This document shows, piece by piece, positions 11,581-22,610 of a stretch of DNA of 64,000 nt; the stretch's first letter is position 1; every line of letters starts with the position of its first letter. The position numbers were made by a program, and so were the translations under genes. The notes under the pieces were generated by a model that was given only the letters and a program-made list of their open reading frames with translations, did no database searches and was not told the DNA's origin. The DNA comes from Ephydatia muelleri (lineage: Eukaryota; Porifera; Demospongiae; Spongillida; Spongillidae), in the NCBI GenBank assembly GCA_013339895.1, contig JABACO010000018.1:154732-218731 (forward strand), given 5' to 3'.

Positions 11581-11692
11581 CTTATGCCCTTTATGTCACT
11601 ACAAAGCTATGCATGTAAATAATAATATATAAAAAGCATACGTTGCATAGAAACACGGTGCCATTACTGGGTTATTTATACGTGGTTCCACT

Positions 11693-12105
11693 CTAGCAGG
11701 AATATCTCCCCTCTGCCGGCATCGTATAAAAGGAGATGGGAATTGTTTATTTAGAGCAATGAGTAAATTTGTTCTTGGGGCTGAATCCAGTCACCTAGAT
11801 TTGCGTAACAGTATTGTGGCCTTTATGGAACTACCAGGCAATAGCCACTACTTTGAGCAGCGGTTTGGTTGTGGACCAAAACTAAGATACACATCAATAC
11901 ATAATTATATAGAACGTCGCATCAATGTTGTATAAGCTTATGGAACAGACTTTGAAATAGTTGTTTTCGCAACAATGATGCAAGCTAAAGTAATGGTATA
12001 CTCTTGTGAACATAACACCTGGTGTCAATACGAACCGGTATTTTCAAATTCTACTTGTTTGTCACATAAAGAAAGGTTTCTCTTACATATTATACATGAA
12101 CTATG
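11693..12105 (+). pseudogene. OTU-type cysteine protease domain, interrupted
   Basis: The plus strand reads IKGDGNCLFRAMSKFVLG at about 11726-11779. GDGNC plus the following LFRA is the catalytic Asp-Cys motif of OTU deubiquitinases. The reading goes on with LDLRNSIVAFM, then after a TAA at about 11935 with YGTDFEIVVFATMMQAKVMV and LSHKERF near the place where the catalytic His strand is expected. The order and spacing match OTU domains often carried by invertebrate transposons. The in-frame stop and the degenerate His region indicate a relic. No end repeats were found to name the carrier element. Confidence 0.65.
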
Positions 12106-13460
12106 ATCTCTGTGTACCTCCGATATGAGGCTAGTATTCTATTTTCTAGGCAAAGTCATGTTTGCTGATTGCACAAAAATCAAGTGCTCCCATTCAGGCA
12201 CCAATTCACACAAGAACATCGTTTCGCAATACATCTGGTTGCCCCATGGAACCTGGATGCCCTCTTGGTCAACAATAATATGTACCCGTACAAGGGAGTG
12301 ACCTTCAAGAGTCTTCCGTCCCTATCCAATACCACCTGCACCCTCACATTCAACTTCTCCCCTCGTAGAGGACACTGGTACAGCCTTTGGAGGGGTAAGA
12401 TTTATCTGGCCATGAAAGTGGTGGTCATTGGTGTAAGTTGCAGTTTGTGGGATACCAGTCACTAGTTACATGTGTTATATGCTAAATTGAGTGCTATCAT
12501 TATCCCTCCCCTCCCTGTCGAGAGAGCCGTCTCATTATAGACCACCAAGCTATTTGAGAACAAGCACACTAGGTAGCCCACTGCTAATGATCACAGCTGC
12601 ATTTTTCATGGACCCTCTCAGCAGTACCATTTCGGAGCAGTTCCAACGTTCAACAGAGTGGTTTTTGGAAGATCCCAGGAGCAGGGCCATGTTCATGGTC
12701 TCCTCCACCTCCTCCAAGGAGAAGCTCATGTTGAAAAGGTCTCTACCACCGTGTTTGGATTGGGTCTCAGTCTTGTTTTTTGCGGGCAAAGTTGGAGGGA
12801 GAACGTTTGAGACAGGTGTAGCATCATCAGAGTGTAACACTGGTGTGTCTTTATTATGGCTATCATTAGACAGTACAGTTTGTGTCGTTTTATCATTGTT
12901 TGAGTTGTTTTATCATTGTTTGAGTTGTGGTAAGCTCTGTTAGCGTGATATTTCTGGTGCATTTCTTTGGTGTAATGAAATATTCTGTAGGATCCATGTG
13001 TATTTCAGGCCAGTGTGGATTATAGGTTCTGTGTGTTTGGCAGGCCTTGTTTCTGGTCGTGTTTTTCCTAATGAGGGCCATTGGGTGTTCAGGGATCGGT
13101 TTGGGAATGGGGGGAAAAAGGAAGATGAGAATAGGTACCGTCTGGGTTTAGGGATCGGACATCCGTCTGTTAGCGGACATTTTTTGTGTCCTTCCTGCTC
13201 CCTCTGCACATGTAAGATTTTGTACGCCACAGGCTCTTTTCCCACTGGTGGCTCAGTATTACTTCTGAATTGTAAGTTTAGGCTGTACGGTTTGTACATG
13301 AAGATGTAGCAAGTAGCTGGTTTGATACGCTAAAGAGAGGTGGGCAATTTTGAAGTGGTTGAGGTAAGGAACATCAATACATAGAAGACATACAAATGCA
13401 CCAATAACCAACGTTTCTTTACATACAGTCTCCATAGGGGTGGCCATTTCCTTTTAATCT
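12106..13460. other. Stretch with weak ORFs, no assignable gene
   Basis: Open frames of 60-150 codons exist on both strands (for example 12550-12840 minus and 12491-12943 plus), but none shows a motif I recognise. A short direct duplication, GTTTTATCATTGTTTGAGTT, is found at about 12885-12925. Confidence 0.45.
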
Positions 13461-14065
13461 TCAATCCTCGTTGCGACCGGTTTCGGTAATGGTCTCTTTA
13501 CCTTCTTCAGGCAAGTCATTGCAATGAATAGTGAACACATGTCTTACTCCCACGCTTTTAAATGGGTTTATTGGGGGTGTGGTCTGTGTCCCAATTATGT
13601 GTAGGTGTACTGCGTCTGCGCTGCTTGTTGGGGAAGTCTGAAGGTATACTGCAGTGTTTGTAGACATCCAAATGCTGCATGTATTTGCATGCATTTGGGT
13701 AAGTTGTGTTTCTTGAGTTTAGCTCTTACCAGCATGTCCCTCAGTGATTTGTTCTTTTTTAGTGCGATGCGCGGTGGTTTTGGAAATAATTGGTTTAGTA
13801 GGGGGTCTGTTTTAACATCTCGCCAGATTCGGTGTAGGAGCTCTCTGACTCTAGGTACGTGCGTGTTTGTTATATGAAGTTGATTTTGGTCATTACCTTT
13901 GATCACTTTGCAAAACATCACACAATTCATTTTGCAGATCTTTATCATTGAATGAATTGAATTGTATATATGAATAAGGGCATGGTGACTACCATAGGTT
14001 CCTTTTAAAAACATAGAAACAGACTTAATTAATTTACACGTTTTCTCCTTGTCCAAGTAGAGCAT
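13461..14065 (-). mobile_element. Penelope-like element fragment, RT C-terminus and 3' end
   Basis: The minus-strand reading ends a reverse transcriptase with LLNQLFPKPPRIALKKNKSL followed by RDMLVRAKLKKH. The pattern Pro-Pro, basic residues, Leu-Arg-Asp, Leu-Val-Arg is typical just after the RT core of Penelope-like elements. A GIY-YIG nuclease is not readable downstream, so it was lost or never present. Downstream (13480-13512) lies a CTGAAGA...GAAAC module that often marks 3' ends of such elements. Frames are broken; this is a truncated copy. Confidence 0.55.
13480..13512 (-). ncRNA. Hammerhead-ribozyme-like core at the PLE 3' end (candidate)
   Basis: On the minus strand CTGAAGA (fits CUGANGA) is followed by a perfect 5-bp stem GGTAA/TTACC with an 8-nt loop, then GAAAC. 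That is the catalytic core order of a hammerhead plus stem II. Stems I and III are not convincing from the flanks, so it may be a decayed or chance version. Penelope-like elements are known to carry hammerheads. Confidence 0.3.
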
Positions 14066-14140
14066 ACATGGCCACTGGTGTTCATCTGCCTCGATCGTCT
14101 GGTAGCGGTGGTGGAGAACTGTCAGCCATGCTTAGGCAAC

Positions 14141-14821
14141 ACCAAACTAATCTTTAGTTTCTGGTCCCCGCCCTTTTATCAACAATAAGTTTATTGAGAC
14201 TATAATAATCATAAGAATTATCATATTCATTGCATCTCTTGGCGTCCATATTAAAGCATGACCCTAGTGAACTGTAGTGTCATTTCTTTGAACAACACGA
14301 TACATCTGCCAAGCCAATGATGAAAATATAACAATCAGATCGTTCTATATCAATACAATTGAACCCTGTTTGGAAACAGAACAGGAAGGCGCTCTAATTA
14401 AAGCTTATTTGGGTAAGTCGAAAGACAGTTTGGACGCGATAGACTTAGAAATTGATATAAAAGACAGTGTAAGTGCAGCCCATCAGTATTTGAAGTTCTA
14501 ATGAGCGCCCAACGTATCACGAGTCTTCCTAAGAGAACAGAAAACGTGTGTGAAAAGTTGAGCATGTATAAACAACTGTTTCGTGGCATACACCATTGCT
14601 TGTCTCTCAAGGGTCTGCATACTTCTGCTGTTGCTCGCGCAGCATGTATCCAAGTACTCATCAGTGTTTCATTGAAACGTACTTCTGTTGCTAAAATAAG
14701 GTAGATGTCATCTATCAATGTCAGTGGTGGGCAGTTAATCAAGTCCTAAAGTCCCAATCACCCGCCCGCCCACATGCTATAATTATAATGAAGAGGACCA
14801 GAAACTAATGATTAGTTTGGT
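14141..14821. mobile_element. Non-autonomous inverted-repeat element (MITE)
   Basis: Termini at 14141-14167 and 14795-14821 are inverted copies of 27 bp with one mismatch; the core AACTAATCATTAGTT is itself palindromic. The 680-bp interior has one short plus ORF (14501-14704) without recognised motifs. Target duplications were not clear. The transposase family is unknown. Confidence 0.65.
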
Positions 14822-16058
14822 GTGGCCTTATTACCTATACATAAATCAGACATTTAAAAACCATGAACTGCGAATACTCATACTCATCATACTAATACCT
14901 AACCAAACCAACTTGCCTTCTTCGTTCTATCAACAATAGCATTTGCCGGTGGGTGTGGCATATCTATATCTTCCTAATCCCACCTTTGGGCACCTTTCAT
15001 TGGCAGATTCGTTCTGCAAAAGAGGTGGTCATTCGATTACACGCAGCAAAAGTATTTAAAACCTTTTCCAGGTTAGGCATATAAACAAATAAACGTCATA
15101 ATACGTGGGAGAATAAACAAATAAACGTCACGTGTGCATCCAAAACAAAACGTCAATCACAAGACTGAGTTTTATTCCCATTGACTGAGCGCAAGTATCC
15201 ACAGGGTTTTTGTACTTGGGAGTTTACAGAAGATCAATGGATAGCAACATTTTGATGCTTACCATACCTATTTGGGCACCCGATCGCACAACTCATCTGT
15301 TCCAACGATGAGGCACTATAGATATATATTGCCCATGTGATTCATTCCACTATAAGTGTCACACGCTTGAAACGGTGGCGACAGCCTATCCACACTAGAT
15401 CGACAACCATGTGTTCATCCTTTTCAAAATGCCTTGTTTCACACACAGACAAAGCTTCGTTTGACAGCCGGGTGTGCTCAGACATACGCAACGAATAATT
15501 CCACTACATGTACTTTCAAGTTATGACGTTTTTTCGAATTTCATTTCATTTCAGCATAAAAGTTATTTCTGTGTAATACCTACCTTGGTGGAGCCAGAGA
15601 TAAACTATATATTATTGTCGTTAGTGTGCTCAATTTGTCAACACGGACGTTTTTATGCCCATCCATGTTTCATACATGGATCCACATTGTTCCCGGGAGA
15701 ATCATGACTTTTGCACTAGCGCAATGCAACACAAGATCTAAGTGACAGTTGCAAACATGGTTAGTTCCAAAATGAATGCATGTGTTGTGTGTGTGTGTGC
15801 ATGCGTGTGTGTCAGAGCCACGCCCAGTGAGTGTATTCATGAGGGTGGCCATGGTGGTGGGTGAGGCTATCCTCTGACCCCCTCTGGGTGTGAGCTCTCA
15901 TCATCTTGTTAGGGGATTGCCTGTGTCAGGAACTGACAAAGCCGAGATTGGAGAGGTTGAAGGGGCAAATGCCATACATCCCCTTAACTCAGTCCCCCTG
16001 TTGACCAAGCAAGCACCACCAACACGCAGCTAAAAGAAGCCAGCCTTCATTACACACA
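14822..16058. other. Stretch with no supported gene
   Basis: Non-coding sequence with only short frames. A TG-rich microsatellite lies at about 15782-15813. Positions 15840-16020 are GC-richer than the neighbourhood and read like a repeat consensus, but I could not pair them with another copy in the window. Confidence 0.5.
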
Positions 16059-16060
16059 TA

Positions 16061-16678
16061 CAGTATCGGTCACAAAAAACTTGACGTTTTGTATTACGCC
16101 GTTGTAGTCGCACGGTCAGTAGACTATAGTTCAAGGGACGTGCCGTTTTATAGAACTTTTAAAAAGTAATTGACACTTTATGTGCCAATAAAATCTAAGC
16201 AGCGTTTAAAAAAACTGCACATTCTTCTAATTAGCGATTAATACAGCGCCACTTTATGTGCCAATAAAATCTAAGCAGCGTCACCGTGCCGTTTAAAAAA
16301 ACTGTACGTTCTTCAAATTAGCGATTAATACAGCGCCATCACGTGTTTTAACGAAGCGATTAGAAATGGTGTTCTCGTCATACAAGAAATTGCGGATCGT
16401 GGTTTAAAGGCTCCGGCGATTAGAAAGCGTCTTTTAGAGGAGGGAATGGTAGCTCGCGAACGGTGAAAACGTGCTCGCGAACGATGAAAACGTGCTCGCG
16501 AACGGTGATAACGTTCTGGAAAACGGCGTTTGCGAACGGCTATCAAAGAACTTGTTAATTAGGTGTAAACTAGAGGCGTCCGCGTACACTACCGTTCGTA
16601 TAGCGTACAGTCTTTTGAAACGACCGTGCGACTGCAACGGCATTACAAAAAACGTCAAGTTTATTTTGACCACTACTG
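16061..16678. mobile_element. Tc1/mariner-derived deletion element (618 bp)
   Basis: The ends form long imperfect inverted repeats (about 55 bp). The left starts CAGTATCGGTCACAAAAAAC; the right ends in the complement of a very similar stretch, and both contain ACTTGACG and a GTCGCACGGTC block further in. TA flanks both ends (16059-16060 and 16679-16680). The interior keeps a piece of a Tc1-type DNA-binding region on the plus strand (VIQEIADRGLKAPAIRKRLL at about 16371-16430). A direct duplication of about 85 bp (16165-16250 and 16252-16338) lies inside the left half. It has no catalytic domain. Confidence 0.82.
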
Positions 16679-16922
16679 TACGTGTACGACCTACCATTGG
16701 GTGACTCTATTAGTTAGTATACTTAGACTTTGGCTGAAGACCCCTCCCTGCGTTGCAGCGGCTAGCTTTGCAGCTTTGGCGGTCAATGTGTGATGCATGA
16801 CCATGTAATTAGCTACAAATTAATTATACCGTATATGGTCATAACACATTGATAACAGACCTCTCCCAGTACACCGCATAATGATCATAACACATTGCAA
16901 CACTGCAGGTGACTGACCGCAG

Positions 16923-17160
16923 TCATTCGGCAGCCGGACCATCAGCATAGGCCCATGTATATATGGAAGGCGCATGATTATTTGTAAGTCGTATCAACGA
17001 AGCTTCAGAGATACTGGATGAAATGGTACTGGATGAAGATGAAGATGATAATGAAGAAATGCTGGATGATGAAGATGAAGAGATGCTGGATGAAGAAATT
17101 CCTGATTCAGAGGCAGATAATTTAAGGATGGAGACTTCCATCTTCCGGAGGATTTAGACT
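16923..17160 (+). other. Acidic coding-like low-complexity segment
   Basis: At about 16990-17157 the plus strand reads INEASEILDEMVLDEDEDDN and further Glu/Asp/Met/Leu repeats built from GATGAAGATGA units, ending at a stop. It may be the N-terminal exon of the Mutator-like pseudogene that follows, or plain simple repeat. Confidence 0.3.
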
Positions 17161-17239
17161 GTGTTTCTGGGGATACTATTTTCATGGGTCTGGTATGTGC
17201 AATTGATGATATGATAGCATAGATTAACTTGCAATCGCG

Positions 17240-18337
17240 ATGTAAAGCTACGTTTAACTGCAAGGGCATATACCAGCGTTTTGCAATCACACGTTCAGCT
17301 TTGGGAGGAGCAGTTGAAATGGAATACCGTTGCTCGCTTTGCAAATAACGCGGATTCAAGTTTACAAGTTCTCCAAAGCATGCTGATCTTGCTTCAACTG
17401 TTGTTGTAGCATTGCAGGTAGCCTTCATAGCTGCTAGTCTCACATACCGTAAATATCAGCTGGCAATAGCTGCCGGCTTAGGACTCAAAGCTGTTAGCAA
17501 TAAGGCTTTTGACAAGACTCTGCAATACATGAGACCCGTAGTTAAGAACCAATTAGATAAGATTTGCTCTCAAGCAAAAGAAGAGATGAAAAGGATGGAC
17601 CCTCCTGCAATAGGGTCATGGGAAAATGCTGTAACATTGGGGCTGCGTGTTGGCTGACTCGTGGCTTCTCGCAAAATGCAACAGTAATTATTCAAAATTA
17701 CACATTACTGTATTACACTCATCTATCACAAAGGGGTTCTAAGGATGAGACATTACATATGCATATGGGCACATCAAAGGCAGCAGAAGAAGGCCTTAAG
17801 CTCTTTAAACAGGCATCGAATGAAGGAATGAAGGAATGCACATGTGCAAGATTTTGATTCCTCCAGTAATGTAGCTCTTAAGGAACATTTTAAGGGTGAC
17901 ACTACATCTGTCATGTTGAGTGCAGGCCAGGACTCAACAAAAGTGTCTAAAATCGTTCGCTCAGTCAAAGAAGTGTTCTGCTGAATTTATTGAAGATGAC
18001 ATCAAACAATATCCCACTGTCAAAACTGTGAAGTGCCACTGCACCAGACACAGTAAGAACTGTGGATGTATGTCTTCTGGTTTCCTACACCAGGCAAAGA
18101 TGAATTTGACACACTGCCTATACAATGCTGGTAGTAATGAAAAAGTTGTGCTGTGTCAGTATACTGGGAAGGCTGCATTGTAAAGATATCCACAGCGACT
18201 GCACATCCCATAAACATTTTGTGTGTAGCTGTGGAAAGTGTAGTGAAACAAAAGACTTCAAATGCACTAGTAAACCTTACAAGAGTCGTTTTATTCTAAC
18301 TTGTCGATGCCATCAACTAATGTATGAAATAAACTAA
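17240..18337 (+). pseudogene. Mutator-like transposase-related multicopy gene, frameshifted
   Basis: Several frames join into one protein pattern: a Cys-containing N-terminal part (about 17240-17345), QVAFIAASLTYRKY (17412), EEMKRMDPPAIGSWENAVT, then after a shift WLTRGFSQNATVIIQNY (about 17655) and MGTSKAAEEGLKLFKQASNE, and finally Cys/His-rich ends (CHCTRHSKNCGC near 18035; CSCGKCSETKDFKC and LTCRCHQLMYEI near 18228-18330). This architecture belongs to an uncharacterised, highly repeated invertebrate family related to Mutator-like transposases. At least three frame changes make this copy non-functional. Family naming comes from memory of the pattern. Confidence 0.55.
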
Positions 18338-18791
18338 TAGCTGCAAAGTCAAGCTCATTAACACCCGACACTTGGACAGTTGAGGACAAATGCCACAGAA
18401 TCATGCTTTAACACTTTAACTAGATTTAGGAGTAAATGTAGCCATTTAACATGAGGCAAGTTGGTTTCATTCGTTATGTTAGTTGTTATCCTATCGCACT
18501 TGACCAATAGCGTGTCCCGATCTTTGTGGAGCATCCCAAACAGCGTCGTCAAAAGCGTTCCTTTTTTAGTCGCGCGCTGTTTGAAAATGGCTTGCTGCAG
18601 TTGAGACGAACTATTCTCCACCCGTTGGTACTTTTGTTTTGAGTAGGTATTTCAAAATGGTTCTCGTCAATGTTGTTGTATCATCAATTACAGCGTCTGG
18701 AGTGGTGGCCTTGTCATGGTGAGTGTTTCTAATTATAGCGCATCGCTTTGTTTTTTGCTTTTGTTTCGTAGATAATATTGGAATGTTGGTA
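18338..18791. other. Stretch with no supported gene
   Basis: Only short frames on the minus strand; no recognised motif or repeat. It separates the Mutator-like relic from the hAT element. Confidence 0.45.
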
Positions 18792-21445
18792 CAGTGCTGC
18801 AGATAGCGGTCGGACATCGGACATTTCCCGACCATAATAAGCGTTTGTCCGAATATTTCGTACTTTGTTCCGTTAACTTGTCCGAGAGCTAATTTAATCT
18901 ATCGTTGATAGTGTAATAATCTATTTAGTACGTATCTCTTAATTAGAACAATAGACAGTCACGGAAAACAGACAATACATTGAACGGCTCGCGCAATCAT
19001 GCTAATTCGATAATGGCTGACAAGCGAAGCGGTGACGATTTGGAATCACCAGCTAAAAGGTTGGTTACTAAATCAACGGTGGAAAAATGGATTAGGGACA
19101 GTGATAAGGAGCTTAATGCAACTATCTGGCTTGGGTATGAAATGAAAGACAGAGATCACGTAGCATGTCTGAAGTGTACAGTGTGCTCTATGTTCCGTGA
19201 ACGGCTTGTCGGTATGCGAAACTTTAGTAACGCATTTATAGAAGGTTCTGTAAATCTTCGTTCCAGTAACTATCAAGATCATTCAAAAAGTGCAATGCAT
19301 GAGAAAGCAATGACACTGTTCAAATTAAAGTCTGGTACAGATAAGCCTACATGTAGTACAATACAAAACACTCCAATTGTCCGTGCACTCCAGACACTAG
19401 ACCAGAAAACGTGTGATCAAATGATGAAGAAATTTGACATTGCATATTTTATGGCAAAAGAGAATTTGGCACTTAACAAGTTTGATGCAATACGTAAATT
19501 GGAAGAAAAGCACAATGTAGACCTTGGACAAATGTACAACAATCGTTTAGCATACACAGAATTTGTTAAATACATAGCTGACGACTTTTAAAACAAACTT
19601 TCTGAACAGTTGTCAAAGGCTAAGTTTTATAGTGTGCAGTTTGATGGTAGTACAGATTGTGCTAACATTGAGGAAGAACTCTTCGTAGTACTCTTATTTG
19701 ATCCCTTTGACAAGGACAGTATAGTACATGTGAAAAGTAAATTCCTCAGTGTTACACAGCCCTGTTCTGCAAAAGCGTCTGGACTATATGATTGTTTCAA
19801 CCATGCCATGAGCAACCTGCATATCCAGGATGAGTATCAGGACAAAGTCATTGGTTTTGAGTGTGATGGTACTAATGTTAACATGGCTGATGGAGGGGTA
19901 AAAGGATTGTTAGAAAATGACATGCCATGGATAGTTGGATTTTGGTGTCTGTGTCATAGACTAGAGCTATCACTGAAAGATGCTTTGAATGGTACCTTTT
20001 TTTCAACAGTTGATGAGATATTGATGCGTCTCTATTATGTCTATGAAAAAGCTCCTAAGAAATGTAGAGAGCTAGAACAGGTTGTTGACCAGCTCAAATG
20101 TTGTTTAAGCCACCTAGAAGTACCTACAAGTAGAGGGGTCAGGCCTATTCGTGCTTGTGGGACACGCTTTGTTGCTCACAAAGTTGCAGCACTAGAGAGA
20201 GTTATTGACAGGTATGGAGCATACTTAGTTCACTTAACAGCCTTGTCTGAAGACCCTGCAATGATATCAACTGACAGAGCGAAAATGGCTGGCTATGTTA
20301 AACAATGGCGTGACACCAAAATACTCCTACGTTGTGCTGTCTTTCATGACATCCTTAAACCTGCTGCAATTCTGTGTGTAGGCCTACAACAAAATGAAGT
20401 GTGCATTGTAAGTTGTGTGGAGGCTATAATAAAGGCAGACAGAGCAATTGAACGATTGAAATCAACAAGCCTACATGACTTACCAACAGTTAAAAAAGTC
20501 CTTTCCAGGATTAAGTTAGCTGATGGGGTTTTATCATACCAGGGAGCAGATATAGTAAATTATCAACAGGCATTACAGTACTGGGAGAGCCACTATGTTA
20601 ATTTTATGGATTCTATTCAGGAATGCATGATGAAACGAATTACATCTCAAAATGTGGAACTTCTCACTCATGTACTAACGATTCTTGCAACTCATGGATG
20701 GGATAAAACAGACAGTGCTTCATTTGGGTATCCAGCTCTGGAGTGGATAGCTGAGCGCTTTAAAATACCACTAGAGAAAGCCAATGTGAATTTGTCCCTG
20801 CTGCAAGAAGAATGGGATGATATTGTTGACTATGCAAGACGGTACATTGATATAGTGCAGGATGATTACAAATCTGTATGGTGGAAGCTTTATAATGCAC
20901 CAAGTGCTCCAAGACGGTTTAATATTCTAAGTGTTTCAGAATTAATTTTTTGTATCCCAGTATCCAATGGATATGTTGAAAGATGTTTCTCACAGTTGAA
21001 GTTGATTAAAATAGATAGGAGGAATTGCCTTTCAGAGAATACATTGGATAATTTGCTACGCATTCAAATGGATGGGCCTGATCTTGTTGATTGGGATCCT
21101 AAATGTGCAATAGAACTCTGGTGGAAGGACAAAGTACATCGAATTCGATTTGAGTCTCAGGAGTCTACTTCAACTGACACTGAACAGCAAGATCAAGTAC
21201 AGATAGTTTCAATGACAGTAATATTTCACTTGAAGATTGGGAAACATGGCTAAATAACTAGCATATGCAGGAAACACTTATTTGTACAATCAATAATGTA
21301 CATTGTGTGCTATTAAATACAGTGACATGGGTATTAAAAATACATGTTTGATGCATGTCCGACCATCCTTGTAAAATGTCTGACCAACTTTTACATTGAT
21401 AGGACACATTGTCAGAACAAAATAAAAATACTAACTGCAGCACTG
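18792..21445 (+). mobile_element. hAT DNA transposon, nearly intact
   Basis: Termini are inverted: CAGTGCTGCAGATAG on the left and the complement of CAGTGCTGCAGTTAG on the right. Each is flanked by TGGTA (18787-18791 and 21446-21450), a 5-bp target duplication, shorter than the 8 bp of classic hAT elements but known for some hAT lineages. Sub-terminal regions at both ends repeat GTCCGA/GTCGGACA motifs that could bind transposase. The body carries one long transposase frame. Confidence 0.87.
19013..21253 (+). pseudogene. hAT-family transposase with a single premature stop
   Basis: The first ATG is at 19013 (MADKRSGDDL). The frame runs to 21253, about 746 codons, and is broken only by a TAA at 19589-19591, after which the same frame continues (NKLSEQLSKAKFYSVQFDGS). 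An N-terminal C2...H zinc finger of the TTF/BED type is seen (KCTVC, then H and H about 50 residues on). The RNase H-fold core follows: QFDGSTDCANIEEE with the first acid, a CDGTNVNMADGG segment, CLCHRLELSLKDAL, and the C-terminal dimerisation block NGYVERCFSQLKLIK with LSENTLDNLLRIQM. It resembles the ZMYM6/ZNF862-like branch. If the stop is a sequencing error or polymorphism, the element could be autonomous. Confidence 0.85.
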
Positions 21446-22232
21446 TGGTATTACCTTTCATCCATACACACTGTTCATGTTTAGTGTGTGTTTTTGTCTA
21501 TTTGGTGTGCACACACGTGTGCAGAGTTCAACATCATATAACAATGATGTATGTACGTGTATGTCTGGTCACGTATTAGTGTGTGCTCACCCTACGACTG
21601 ATTGTGTGTTCGGTCATTCCATACCAAATGAGCAGGAGTTGTGACTCACGTCTTCCGATTTTGCTCCAATTTCTCATATATGTTGGTCTTGATATAAAAG
21701 TGACTTGTACCATTTATTGAGTTAATAACTTTAATGGTTTACGAAATACACGCCACTGAATAATTATACAAAATTGCAACTTTGCACACTTATATCTTGG
21801 CCGCAATACAATGCACAATAGAGTTCTGGGCATCAAATTAAAGGCCATGATCAGGTGAACTGATCAATGATGATTATTTTGGAGTGTGGTTAACAGGTTA
21901 AATTTGTATCAACTTCAAAGCACCTTTTTCAATAGAGGTGCCTTCCCACACTGAAATTCAAATTTTTTTTACACAAGTGAAGGGACTATCAATGTCAGTA
22001 CTTTTCTGAAAAAAAAGTTTGTGTATTGATTGCCCCTGAGAACCACACGCTGTTAAACCTGAGGACGCCATTTTTCCTCATCAAAAATCATTGTTGTTTT
22101 TATACTTTCCAAGTGGTGTTATGTAACTGTCTTACCACAGCTGCCCACCAGTTGGTTTATCTAGTAGCATGACTCAGCAAATAGTGTTTCCTTATTTGGA
22201 CAAGAACGCGCGTTTTTTGCTTTTGTCTCAAC
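21446..22232. other. Stretch with no supported gene
   Basis: AT-rich non-coding sequence after the hAT element; only short frames and no repeat partner elsewhere in the window. Confidence 0.5.
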
Positions 22233-22600
22233 ATGTCCATTGATCGTCACAATTATTGTCGTGACCAGTTCAAGAAGCATCAGCGCCGCATATATGTGCA
22301 TCTTCGAGTTGCATCAGAAAATCTTATAGCAGAGCATCCATCTATGTCTTTGCGAAGTGGAGACTTGCTGTGTGTAAACTGTCTAAAAGCAGTTCAAAAG
22401 AATGATGTGAAGTAGCTTTCGAACCCACAGGGCCTAGCAGTCTTTCCCAGGAAGTAGCTTTCGAGCCCGCAGGGCCTAGCAGTCTTTCCCAGGAAGTAGC
22501 TTTCGAGCCCGCAGGACCTAGCAGTCTTTCCCAGGAATGTGCTGAGTCAACTCCTTATTCCTCAACGCAAGATAGCGACAGTTCAAGTGATTTTCTGTAC
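22233..22600 (+). pseudogene. Repeat-containing gene fragment (Cys-rich start, 14-residue repeats)
   Basis: The ATG at 22233 opens a basic, Cys-containing segment (SLRSGDLLCVNCLKAVQK) that ends at a TAG at 22412. Shifting the frame continues into three 14-residue repeats (EVAFEPAGPSSLSQ) encoded by exact 42-bp units, then a Ser-rich tail (STPYSSTQDSDSSSDF). The frameshift lies at the start of the repeats. The start resembles N-terminal segments of uncharacterised multicopy sponge genes; function unknown. Confidence 0.4.
22409..22534 (+). repeat. Coding minisatellite, 3 x 42 bp
   Basis: Units begin at 22409, 22451 and 22493, each starting GAAGTAGCTTTCGA and ending TCTTTCCCAG, with only a few substitutions. 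The length is a multiple of three, so copy-number change keeps frame. Confidence 0.9.
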
Positions 22601-22610
22601 GTGTATATAT

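Noticed and set aside
12550..12840. Minus-strand ORF with an acidic helix
   Set aside because: No recognisable family, no splice context and no second copy; not enough to call a gene.
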